Of a DNA stretch of 20,182 nucleotides, positions 14,380 through 20,182 are shown one piece after another (position 1 is the first letter of the stretch; the number at the start of each line of letters is the position of its first letter). A model generated the notes under the pieces. That model ran no database searches and was not told the DNA's origin. It worked only from the letters and a program-made list of their open reading frames with translations. This DNA comes from a virus. Where the stretch lies: positions 1 through 20,182 of IMG/VR virus record IMGVR_UViG_3300017719_000303. One strand, 5' to 3'. A program made the translations under genes and the position numbers.

Positions 14380-16521
14380 ATGAATAAAAACACTATGAAT
14401 AAATCACAACTTGCAAAATTACTTGCTACTGAAAATATAGAAGTACAAGAAAACGCTGTACAGACTGCTTCGTTTGATGTAGTTAACAGAGTATTAACAA
14501 TCCCAATATTTAAAGAAGAACACAAATCTAAACATGTATATGACATGTTAGTAGGACATGAGGTATCTCATGCTTTACATACACCATCTGATTCATGGAA
14601 AGAGATGGCAAAAAGAACTAAAGAATTTAAGTCATTTGTAAATGTTATTGAAGACGCTAGAATTGACAAGTTAATTCAAAAGAAGTATCCTGGTTTAACA
14701 GATGATTACCTACAAGGTTTTGATAAGATGTTAAAAGATGATTTCTTTAAAACAAAAGGTAAGAACTTACAAAATGATTATGCTCTTATTGATAAGATCA
14801 ACTTATATTATAAGTCTTCAAAAAGATTAGATTTCAATTTTACTCCTAAAGAAAAAATCCTAGTTAACGCTGTTGACAAGTGTAAAACCTTTGATGATGT
14901 TTTAAAGTTATCAGAGGAAATACTAGGGTATTGTAAAGATGAATTAAAGAAAAATCAACAATTACAAAAAGTTTATACACAAGACCCTAATGGTGAGAAG
15001 GTTGGCGACTCTGATTTAGATAGTGAGTCTTCATCTAGTAAAAGTACAGATGAAAAATTAGACGAATGGTTAGAGAAGAAGTCAGAATCAGATGGTGATA
15101 ATGATGATACTGATAAGAAAAAAGAATCAAATACAATAGGTGCTAACGGTGCAGGTGGCGAAGGTACTGCTACTGAATTGAGATCATTAACTAATGATGA
15201 TATGGATAGTGCTGTGAAAGGTATTACAGATGATCAGGCTAGACAACGTGACTATTGCGAATTACCAAAAGTTAATCTTAAAAAATTAATTATTCCTTAT
15301 CAAAAGTTTATTAGAGATATTATGGTTTATGATAAACAACACCATAATACAGAATATGATAAACAACAAATCAATAAGGCAAAAGTTAGAACTCAAAAAT
15401 TTATGAAAGAGTCTTCTAATGTTGTAAATTATCTAGTTAAAGAATTTGAGATGAAAAAAAATGCCAAGTTATATGCTCGTGCTTCACAGGATAAAACAGG
15501 TATTATTGACCCTCTAAAATTACATAGTTATAAATTTGCTGAAGATATATTTAAAAAGATTACAACTGTACCTAATCAAAAAAATCACGGTATGATTTTA
15601 TTACTTGATTGGTCTGGCTCAATGCAAAAACATTTACTACCAACAGTAGAACAATTATTAAACTTGACTCTATTCTGTAAAAAGATCAATATACCTTTTT
15701 CAGTTTATGCGTTTATGAATAATCATAGAGAAACCAAAGATGACTATACAGACTCAGGTTTTTCTGTGACTAATAAATCTTTACAACCAGATGGTTCAAC
15801 TAGACTTGTTCAAGTGTTTTCACATAAACAATCAAAAGTTGATTACATGAGAAGTGCTACTATATTACATAGGGCTGCAATGTACTTTAATGACTATGGA
15901 TATAGAAGACATGATCATATGTTAGAGGATGAATCAGTACCTTCTATCTCTGGTGATTACTATCTATCTTCAACACCACTTAATGAGTCGTTGATTGCCT
16001 TAGATACTATAATTGCTAAATTTAAAAAAGATTATAATACAGATAAACTTTCACTTGTTACCTTAACAGATGGTGCTTCTAATTCAATGAATCACAAAGG
16101 TCATGGTGAGATTTATGTAAAACTTAATAACAGATATGTACAGGCTGGTAGTTATTGGGGTGACAACAAAGACCTTACAAGTGTTATGTTAAAGTATCTT
16201 AAAAAGAAATATGATTTACAGACTATTGGTTTCTATCTAGTTTCAAAATATAGAGAATTACAATACATGTTAAAAGTGCCATACAATAAAGAGATGTTGG
16301 CTAGAAAGATGTTTACTAAAGATAAGTTTATTGCTGACTATTCAAAGGCATATGATGTTTACTTCTATGTTAAATCTGATACTAGGGTTGCGAATCAAGT
16401 GTTTAATTCTAATTCAGATTCAACCAATAAGAGAACTTTAAAAAAGATGTTTATGTCTGGTATGAAAAATAGAATAAACAGTAGGGTTTTATTACAGAAT
16501 TTTATTAAGAGGATCGCTTAA
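14380..16521 (+). CDS. CobT-like protein: HExxH metallopeptidase-like + VWA domain
   Basis: A 713-residue protein starting at ATG 14380 (a GTG at 14371 in frame lies in the promoter element). Residues 59-64 read G-H-E-V-S-H, a complete HExxH zinc motif, and Glu91 in IEDARIDKL, 27 residues later, could be the third ligand. A low-complexity acidic/Ser stretch (about 205-260: SESSSSKS, DGDNDD) is followed by a C-terminal von Willebrand A domain with metal-site motif D410-W-S412-G-S414, STPLNESL (the T motif) and TDG (563-565). This layout, with an AAA+ partner next door, is that of CobT/DUF2201-like proteins. Marine phage copies are usually annotated as cobaltochelatase CobT, but no CobN is present in the window, so another remodelling or protease-like role is likely. 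Confidence 0.75.
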   Translation: MNKNTMNKSQLAKLLATENIEVQENAVQTASFDVVNRVLTIPIFKEEHKSKHVYDMLVGHEVSHALHTPSDSWKEMAKRTKEFKSFVNVIEDARIDKLIQKKYPGLTDDYLQGFDKMLKDDFFKTKGKNLQNDYALIDKINLYYKSSKRLDFNFTPKEKILVNAVDKCKTFDDVLKLSEEILGYCKDELKKNQQLQKVYTQDPNGEKVGDSDLDSESSSSKSTDEKLDEWLEKKSESDGDNDDTDKKKESNTIGANGAGGEGTATELRSLTNDDMDSAVKGITDDQARQRDYCELPKVNLKKLIIPYQKFIRDIMVYDKQHHNTEYDKQQINKAKVRTQKFMKESSNVVNYLVKEFEMKKNAKLYARASQDKTGIIDPLKLHSYKFAEDIFKKITTVPNQKNHGMILLLDWSGSMQKHLLPTVEQLLNLTLFCKKINIPFSVYAFMNNHRETKDDYTDSGFSVTNKSLQPDGSTRLVQVFSHKQSKVDYMRSATILHRAAMYFNDYGYRRHDHMLEDESVPSISGDYYLSSTPLNESLIALDTIIAKFKKDYNTDKLSLVTLTDGASNSMNHKGHGEIYVKLNNRYVQAGSYWGDNKDLTSVMLKYLKKKYDLQTIGFYLVSKYRELQYMLKVPYNKEMLARKMFTKDKFIADYSKAYDVYFYVKSDTRVANQVFNSNSDSTNKRTLKKMFMSGMKNRINSRVLLQNFIKRIA

Positions 16522-16604
16522 TGTGCGACATTTTGCGCTCTTGTGAAATCGCTAGAAATAGTGTAGCATATATGTATAACTTAACTATGAAAGGACTTAT
16601 ATAA
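16521..16604 (+). CDS. Candidate 27-residue peptide linking cobT-like and cobS-like genes
   Basis: ATG 16521 shares a base with the previous stop (TAATG at 16519-16523) and the stop shares a base with the next ATG (TAATG at 16602-16606). AGAGGA (16508-16513) lies eight bases upstream. The reading (MCDILRSCEIARN... MKGLI) fills the gap exactly, but it is short, carries the promoter element inside it and resembles no known peptide. It may be chance or a coupling device. Confidence 0.25.
   Translation: MCDILRSCEIARNSVAYMYNLTMKGLI
16541..16578 (+). promoter_or_regulatory. Promoter of the CobS-like gene, with element copy 2
   Basis: TTGTGA (16541-16546), 17 bases, TAGCAT (16564-16569), within the second copy of the 22-base element (16557-16578). 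The same spacing and the same TAGCAT box occur upstream of the CobT-like gene. AAAGG (16589-16593) then precedes the ATG at 16604. Confidence 0.5.
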
Positions 16605-17803
16605 TGATTGAGTTAAACAAAACACAAAAAACGGTATTGAAAGTATTAAAAGATACTTACAAAAAAGATACCGTGACTAGGGCAGAGATTAATGCTCTTG
16701 TTAAAAAGAAGGTTATCAAAAATCCTTCTTGGTTAAAATCAGACAAGTACAAAGTTGATAGAGGAGTTTATACTCTTAATGTTGACTCTACTGCTGATGT
16801 AGAATCAAAAGTTGAACAACCTAAAGTTTCAACTGATACAAAGGCTGCTTATATTGTGTCTTCATTGACCGACAATGTAGTGCCTGCCAAAGATACTGAT
16901 TTCGTAAACTTTGGTAATTATGCAGATATTAAAAATATCGTAAAATCTAAAAAGTTTTATCCTGTTTTTATCACAGGTCTTTCTGGTAACGGTAAGACGC
17001 TTGCTGTGACTCAGGCATGTGCCGAGTCTAAAAGAGAGATGATTAGATGTAATATTACGATTGAGACCGATGAGGATGATTTGTTGGGTGGTTATAGACT
17101 TAAAGATGGTCAGACCGTGTGGCAAAATGGTCCTGTAATCGAGGCAATGGAAAGAGGTGCTGTTCTTTTACTTGATGAGATTGACCTTGCAAGTAATAAG
17201 ATCATGTGTTTACAACCTATCCTTGAAGGTTCAGGTGTCTATGTTAAAAAGATTAACAAGTTTGTTAAACCAAAGATTGGCTTTAATGTGATTGCAACTG
17301 CTAACACTAAAGGTCAAGGTAGTGATGACGGTAAGTTTATCGGTACTAATGTTCTTAACGAGGCTTTCCTAGAAAGATTCCCAGTTACCTTTGAACAACA
17401 ATATCCTTCTGCTAAGATTGAAGAAAAAATTGTTGCTCAAAAACTTGTAAGTGCAGGTAAGAGTGATGTTAAGTTTGCTCACAATCTAGTGACTTGGGCT
17501 GACGTTATAAGAAAAACTTATAATGATGGCGGCGTTGATGAGATTATATCAACTAGAAGACTTGTCCATATTGCTGAGGCATACGGTATCTTTAAAAACA
17601 AAATGAAGGCAATCGCTGTTTGTACTAATAGATTTGATGATGATACTAAAACATCATTTGTTGATTTGTATAGTAAAGTTGATAGTGGTGCTTCAGTTGA
17701 ACAGATACTTGAAGATAAGAAAAATGCTGAAGAGGCAGAAATCTTAAACGAAAAGAATTCCGATGATGATGAGGATGGTGAAGAGGAGGACATGAATGTC
17801 TAA
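16604..17803 (+). CDS. CobS-like MoxR-family AAA+ ATPase
   Basis: A 399-residue protein. Residues 1-60 form a small basic, helical domain (NKTQKTVLKVLKDTYKKD, VTRAEINALVKKK). The AAA+ core has Walker A GLSGNGKT (125-132), a helix-2 loop (DEDDLLGGYRLKDGQTVWQ) typical of MoxR/CobS, Walker B VLLLDEID (187-194), sensor-1 'VIATANTKGQG' and sensor-2-like STRRLVHIAE. The tail is acidic (DDDEDGEEED). MoxR ATPases act with VWA proteins to remodel or insert cofactors into targets; CobS does this for cobaltochelatase. The VWA partner is the gene before it. Phage copies are often named cobS, but the function here is unproven. Confidence 0.8.
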   Translation: MIELNKTQKTVLKVLKDTYKKDTVTRAEINALVKKKVIKNPSWLKSDKYKVDRGVYTLNVDSTADVESKVEQPKVSTDTKAAYIVSSLTDNVVPAKDTDFVNFGNYADIKNIVKSKKFYPVFITGLSGNGKTLAVTQACAESKREMIRCNITIETDEDDLLGGYRLKDGQTVWQNGPVIEAMERGAVLLLDEIDLASNKIMCLQPILEGSGVYVKKINKFVKPKIGFNVIATANTKGQGSDDGKFIGTNVLNEAFLERFPVTFEQQYPSAKIEEKIVAQKLVSAGKSDVKFAHNLVTWADVIRKTYNDGGVDEIISTRRLVHIAEAYGIFKNKMKAIAVCTNRFDDDTKTSFVDLYSKVDSGASVEQILEDKKNAEEAEILNEKNSDDDEDGEEEDMNV

Positions 17804-19178
17804 TCTATTGAGTAACCAAAAAATCATCCATAGTGTAAGTCCGCTTGTGGCCAGTAATGGCCACAAGTTACCAACAGAGGACCTTGTATATAAAGGTGAA
17901 GTCTGTTGGGCTTATATCTTACACAATATAAAGAATAGTAAGTGGTACATAGGTATCTCAACAAAGGATCCTAGTGAGTATCAAACAAATTCTGAAAACA
18001 AAGAATTGATGAGGGCTATGTCAAGGAACGAAATACAGAGACGTATAATAAAGGTAGGTAGTAATCTTGCTCAGATGAAAGTATTTGAGAGGGATCTTAT
18101 TAAAGATACCGATGCCGTTAGTGACTCTAATAGTTATAACTTAGGTCCTGGTATAGTCGCTAAAGGCACTATCAGAGAACCTGATTTAGATAAGATGTTT
18201 GAGATTGCTAGACAAATACTTGAAGATAGGTCTTTGTTAGGTTGTAAGTTTTATAAATTAGACCTTATGAATCATAAAGATATTAAAAAAGGTAAAGGTT
18301 ATTTTTTACCAGATAGTAATTTAAAAGATTTAGTATCATTTCAAATTAGAGATGAAGCATTAAATTATGAACATTGTAATAGAATGGTTGAGAAGATTGA
18401 CTCTGCTCTAGGTAACCTTGAATTAATTGAACAAGAAACAGGTCAAAAGTTTCTAGTTATCATTTTAAGAGACGTAGAATACAAAGGCAGAGTGGTTGAT
18501 TTAATCATAGGTGGTAATCATACTATCTATGCCATAGAAAAATCAAAATTTTGTTATGAGTTGCCTATATTAGATATACCAAAAAGTGTACATGGTATAT
18601 GGACACTTGAAGAAAGAAGAAGTCTAGGTGAGTATTTAAATCCTATTTCTTCAGTTGTAAAATTAGAAACAAACGAAGACGATTTAATTAAAACTTGTTT
18701 ATCATTTGCTAATAGTTTTGGTATTGATACAGATGTTATAGGTAAACATTTAGATAAACATGGTATTGTAGGTAAACAAAGAAGTAGAATAAAAGCAAAT
18801 GTTACCTTGAAGTTTAAAAAACAAAAAGAAGAACAAGAAGCACCTACTAACTTTATAACCTATGAAAACTCTGAGGACAAAAGAGTACAGACAACTGTTA
18901 ATGAGAAGAAAAAAGAGGAACACACACTTGTTCAACCTATATCTTCTGGTAAGTTATCTGTGGGTGATGTTGTACAGAGATTAGTTAGAAAGGTTAAAGA
19001 TGATAAGATGAACTATAAAAGAATACATTTAGTTGTCTATCATCCTACTCATACTGCTAAGAAAAACTTTGATGACCAATGGGTACAGATGATACACGCA
19101 TGGGATTGGGCAGTTGATAAGACTAAAATTGAGGGTATAACATATGAAGAAATGCCATTTGAAAAGGAGGAAATATAA
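17796..19178 (+). CDS. GIY-YIG nuclease-like / ParB-like fusion protein
   Basis: A 460-residue protein. Residues 35-120 have a GIY-YIG-like domain: AYI (39-41), ten residues later YIG (51-53), then Arg82/83, Glu99 in FERDLI and Asn115 in YNLGPG, in the expected order. The first element is AYI, not GIY. Residues 217-270 read LVIILRDVEYKGRVVDLII and GGNHTIYAIEKS (239-250), like the ParB/sulfiredoxin phosphate-binding loop. Residues 300-350 (DLIKTCLSFANSFGIDTD) are helical and may bind DNA. The C-terminus holds KKK-rich and acidic stretches. Strong GAGGAGGA (17783-17790) precedes the ATG, which overlaps the AAA+ gene. A DNA-nicking or partition-like function is inferred only. Confidence 0.55.
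   Translation: MSNLLSNQKIIHSVSPLVASNGHKLPTEDLVYKGEVCWAYILHNIKNSKWYIGISTKDPSEYQTNSENKELMRAMSRNEIQRRIIKVGSNLAQMKVFERDLIKDTDAVSDSNSYNLGPGIVAKGTIREPDLDKMFEIARQILEDRSLLGCKFYKLDLMNHKDIKKGKGYFLPDSNLKDLVSFQIRDEALNYEHCNRMVEKIDSALGNLELIEQETGQKFLVIILRDVEYKGRVVDLIIGGNHTIYAIEKSKFCYELPILDIPKSVHGIWTLEERRSLGEYLNPISSVVKLETNEDDLIKTCLSFANSFGIDTDVIGKHLDKHGIVGKQRSRIKANVTLKFKKQKEEQEAPTNFITYENSEDKRVQTTVNEKKKEEHTLVQPISSGKLSVGDVVQRLVRKVKDDKMNYKRIHLVVYHPTHTAKKNFDDQWVQMIHAWDWAVDKTKIEGITYEEMPFEKEEI
17844..17867 (+). other. Perfect 10-base-pair hairpin with GTAA loop, in coding sequence
   Basis: CTTGTGGCCA, loop GTAA, TGGCCACAAG. In RNA this is a ten-pair stem capped by a GNRA tetraloop, extended by a G-U pair (17843/17868). 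It lies at codons 17-24 of the GIY-YIG/ParB-like gene, just after the start, where structure can influence translation. It could also be a protein-binding DNA site. Confidence 0.65.
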
Positions 19179-19486
19179 TGGGTATATACGATTACGATAA
19201 AGACACAAAACCTAAAATGTCTAAAGAAGAATCAGATAAGATGATGAAGAAGTTTTTAGACAAAGGTGGTAAGGTACAAAAATTAAAACCTGGTTCTGCT
19301 GCTGTGTTAGGTAGTATGGATAAAAGTGGTAAACCTGCCTATTCAAAAGAAGAAATTGAAAAAGGTATTACAGGTAAGACACCTAGACCAGATTATAAGA
19401 ATTACAAACCTAATACATACCATGATTATGATTTAGGTGGTGATAAGATACCAGTTTATGAACCAAAAGGAAAGGACAACCAGTGA
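19178..19486 (+). CDS. Small hypothetical phage protein
   Basis: A 102-residue hydrophilic protein with the phrase FLDKGGKVQKLKPG (26-39), a short 'FLxKGGKVxxxxPG' element seen in many small phage proteins of unknown function. The remainder is rich in Lys, Gly, Pro and Tyr (DYKNYKPNTYHDYDLGG). AAGGAGG (19164-19170) precedes ATG 19178, whose first base is shared with the previous stop. Unknown function; it may be a leader for the bS21 gene, to which it is coupled through a four-base overlap. Confidence 0.55.
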   Translation: MGIYDYDKDTKPKMSKEESDKMMKKFLDKGGKVQKLKPGSAAVLGSMDKSGKPAYSKEEIEKGITGKTPRPDYKNYKPNTYHDYDLGGDKIPVYEPKGKDNQ

Positions 19487-19725
19487 GTATAACAGTTGAA
19501 GTAAGAGGTGGCAACCTAGAGAAGGCAATGCGTGTACTAAAGAAAAAAGTACAAAAGGCAGGCATAGTAAAAGAGGCAAGAGAGCGTCAATACTTTATGA
19601 AACCATCAGAAAAAAAACGAGAAGTTATGAAAACTCGTGCTATAACTCTAAAGAAAGCCCAAAAAAAGAATGACGAAATGTTGGGTTATCAATGGATTAA
19701 GGGTGTTAAAATTAAAAAAATTTAA
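19483..19725 (+). CDS. rpsU: Ribosomal protein bS21
   Basis: An 80-residue protein. The sequence VEVRGGNLEKAMRVLKKKVQ, then KAGIVKEARERQYFMKPSEK, KREVMK and a basic helix to the end follows bS21 closely (V-V..n-E.A.RR.K...eK.Gi..e.r.r..yekPt..Rkr). bS21 sits near the 3' end of 16S rRNA, where it helps messages pair with the ribosome. The start is GTG (19483), whose frame and family fit point here; AAAGGA (19471-19476) is upstream. Phage-encoded bS21 is known from marine phages and could favour phage messages. The gene ends the operon. Confidence 0.88.
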   Translation: MSITVEVRGGNLEKAMRVLKKKVQKAGIVKEARERQYFMKPSEKKREVMKTRAITLKKAQKKNDEMLGYQWIKGVKIKKI

Positions 19726-19762
19726 AGTTTCTACGCCGTTGTGTCTGATATATATATTATTA

Positions 19763-19790
19763 CTAAAAGGCAATTCATAAGCCCTTTTAG
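19763..19790 (+). terminator. Inverted repeat CTAAAAGG/CCTTTTAG after bS21
   Basis: CTAAAAGG (19763-19770) pairs with CCTTTTAG (19783-19790), with a 12-base loop. The stem is AT-rich and its 3' arm contains TTTT, so it is a plausible but weak intrinsic terminator. Confidence 0.35.
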
Positions 19791-19801
19791 GGGTGTAGAT
19801 A

Positions 19802-19821
19802 GGGGCTGCTTAGGCAGCCCC
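19802..19821 (+). other. Perfect GC-rich hairpin
   Basis: GGGGCTGC, loop TTAG, GCAGCCCC: an eight-pair stem far more GC-rich than its surroundings. No T-run follows (AGCAAATC), so it is not a classical terminator. It may protect an RNA 3' end or be a recognition structure. Confidence 0.6.
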
Positions 19822-19838
19822 AGCAAATCGGTGATCTT

Positions 19839-19873
19839 TGCCAGTTTAACTCCGTGATAAAAGAAAACTGGCA
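19839..19873 (+). other. Nine-base inverted repeat TGCCAGTTT/AAACTGGCA
   Basis: TGCCAGTTT (19839-19847) pairs with AAACTGGCA (19865-19873) across a 17-base loop. TTTGC (19837-19841) can instead pair with GCAAA (19823-19827), so two exclusive folds are possible. Confidence 0.5.
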
Positions 19874-19964
19874 TAGTGGTCCATTGGTCTTCGTAGATCC
19901 GTATGGGTATAGGCTCAGTAAGATGAGTTAGGGTAAATGTGGGTGAGACCTACCACTACCACGC

Positions 19965-19994
19965 TTGAAATTATATAAATAATTATTATATAAT
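19965..19994 (+). promoter_or_regulatory. Sigma70-like promoter before hsp20
   Basis: TTGAAA (19965-19970), 18 bases, perfect TATAAT (19989-19994). The start would fall near 20001, in the 5' leader of hsp20. Confidence 0.5.
19974..19981 (+). promoter_or_regulatory. T4-type late promoter TATAAATA
   Basis: An exact match to the T4 late box, lying inside the spacer of the sigma70-like promoter. The sigma that reads this box (gp55) is encoded in the same window at 7062-7610. Initiation would be expected near 19987-19990. Confidence 0.55.
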
Positions 19995-19998
19995 AATA

Positions 19999-20020
19999 GA
20001 CAACGCCTTATAGGGTTGTC
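19999..20020 (+). other. Hairpin in the hsp20 leader
   Basis: GACAAC (19999-20004) pairs with GTTGTC (20015-20020), with inner CC/GG pairs after one mismatch. It lies between the promoters and the ribosome site and could stabilise the message or act as a heat-sensitive element. Confidence 0.4.
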
Positions 20021-20054
20021 GAAAATAAACTTTGCTTAACAAAAGGAGGTTTTT

Positions 20055-20182
20055 ATGACCAATAAAGCACTATCTATTTTCAATCAATTAAGACCGTTAT
20101 CAGTAGGATTTGATGACATGTTCGATCATTTCGAATCAATGTTTGATGTACCTACGGTTAACTATCCACCATACAATCTAGT
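20055..20182 (+). CDS. Hsp20-family small heat shock protein (5' part)
   Basis: The first 42 residues are visible before the window ends. They read MTNKALSIFNQLRPLSVGFD, then DMFDHFESMF and TVNYPPYN. The 'SIF..L.P..VGFDDMFD..E..F' N-terminus followed by YPPYN, leading into the alpha-crystallin domain, is that of IbpA-type Hsp20 chaperones. Hsp20 binds unfolding proteins and is a usual gene of marine T4-like phages. A perfect ribosome site AAAGGAGG (20042-20049) lies five bases before the ATG, the strongest in the window. Promoters at 19965-19994 suggest both early and late expression. The catalytic fold itself lies outside the window. Confidence 0.85.
   Translation, partial: MTNKALSIFNQLRPLSVGFDDMFDHFESMFDVPTVNYPPYNL

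Larger units (their letters stand above)
19726..20054 (+). ncRNA. Candidate structured non-coding region before hsp20
   Basis: The only long stretch without a protein gene (329 bases) and the most GC-rich intergenic one. It holds three perfect inverted repeats within 111 bases (19763-19873), each listed separately, further GGTC/GATC-type pairings to about 19960, then a promoter cluster. No tRNA arm pattern or reading frame is recognised. It may be a terminator-rich 3' end, a small RNA or an attachment-like site. The first hairpin is the best terminator candidate for the bS21 operon. Confidence 0.45.

Noticed and set aside
14148-14546. A reverse-strand frame (132 codons) across the methyltransferase end and the promoter gap
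   Set aside because: It overlaps two convincing + strand genes and the repeated promoter element, has no recognisable domain, and no gene in the window lies on that strand.
14380-17803. A cobalamin-synthesis cobaltochelatase pair as the firm function
   Set aside because: CobS and CobT need the large CobN subunit, which is not in the window, and the HExxH motif suggests another activity.
19802-19821. Classical intrinsic terminator at the GC-rich hairpin
   Set aside because: The following bases (AGCAAATC) have no run of T, so it is listed only as a structure.
19726-20054. A tRNA or tmRNA in the hairpin-rich region
   Set aside because: No T-arm with a GTTCRA-type loop, no acceptor stem of seven pairs and no CCA end could be matched to the visible stems.
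1-20182. CRISPR arrays, insertion sequences, integrase or attachment sites
   Set aside because: No regularly spaced repeats, terminal inverted repeats with a transposase, or recombinase genes were seen.

Overview
The window is very AT-rich, every gene lies on the + strand, and most genes overlap by 1-35 bases or nearly abut. The recognisable set (uvsY, uvsW, sigma gp55, gp47, gp46, hsp20, peptide deformylase, a cobS/cobT-like pair, ribosomal protein bS21 and many 2-oxoglutarate oxygenases) points to a marine T4-like myovirus. The composition and the lack of photosynthesis genes fit a SAR11-type (Pelagibacter) phage, but a low-GC cyanophage cannot be excluded from this window alone.

Layout: (1) 1-831, a short lipoprotein and a T4-type tail-tube/baseplate-like protein close a structural module. 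(2) 835-907 holds a sigma70-like promoter, after which the T4 recombination and late-transcription module begins: uvsY, uvsW, an LSm-like small protein, gp55 (late sigma), gp47 and gp46 (SbcD/SbcC-type nuclease complex). Nine genes with the double-stranded beta-helix metal/2-oxoglutarate signature are interleaved: five in a row between uvsY and uvsW, one before gp55, one between gp47 and gp46, and two after gp46. (3) 10981-14258 holds peptide deformylase, a beta-hydroxylase-like protein, an unlisted 37-residue membrane peptide, a GNAT acetyltransferase, another oxygenase and an orphan amino-methyltransferase. (4) 14259-19178 holds two transcription units that start with the same 22-base promoter-like element. 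They encode a HExxH + VWA (CobT-like) protein, a MoxR/CobS-like AAA+ ATPase and a GIY-YIG/ParB-like fusion. (5) 19178-20182 holds a small hypothetical protein, bS21, a 329-base structured non-coding region with several perfect hairpins, and the start of an Hsp20 chaperone behind overlapping sigma70-like and T4-late (TATAAATA) promoters.

Working together: UvsY, UvsW and gp46/47 form the recombination-dependent replication core, and gp55 would direct late transcription from TATAAATA sites such as the one before hsp20. Deformylase, bS21 and Hsp20 act on host translation and protein quality. The CobT/CobS-like pair looks like a AAA+/VWA machine, whose substrate is not shown by the sequence. The oxygenase expansion is the most striking feature. 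Its substrates cannot be read from the sequence, but protein or nucleobase hydroxylation are the obvious options.
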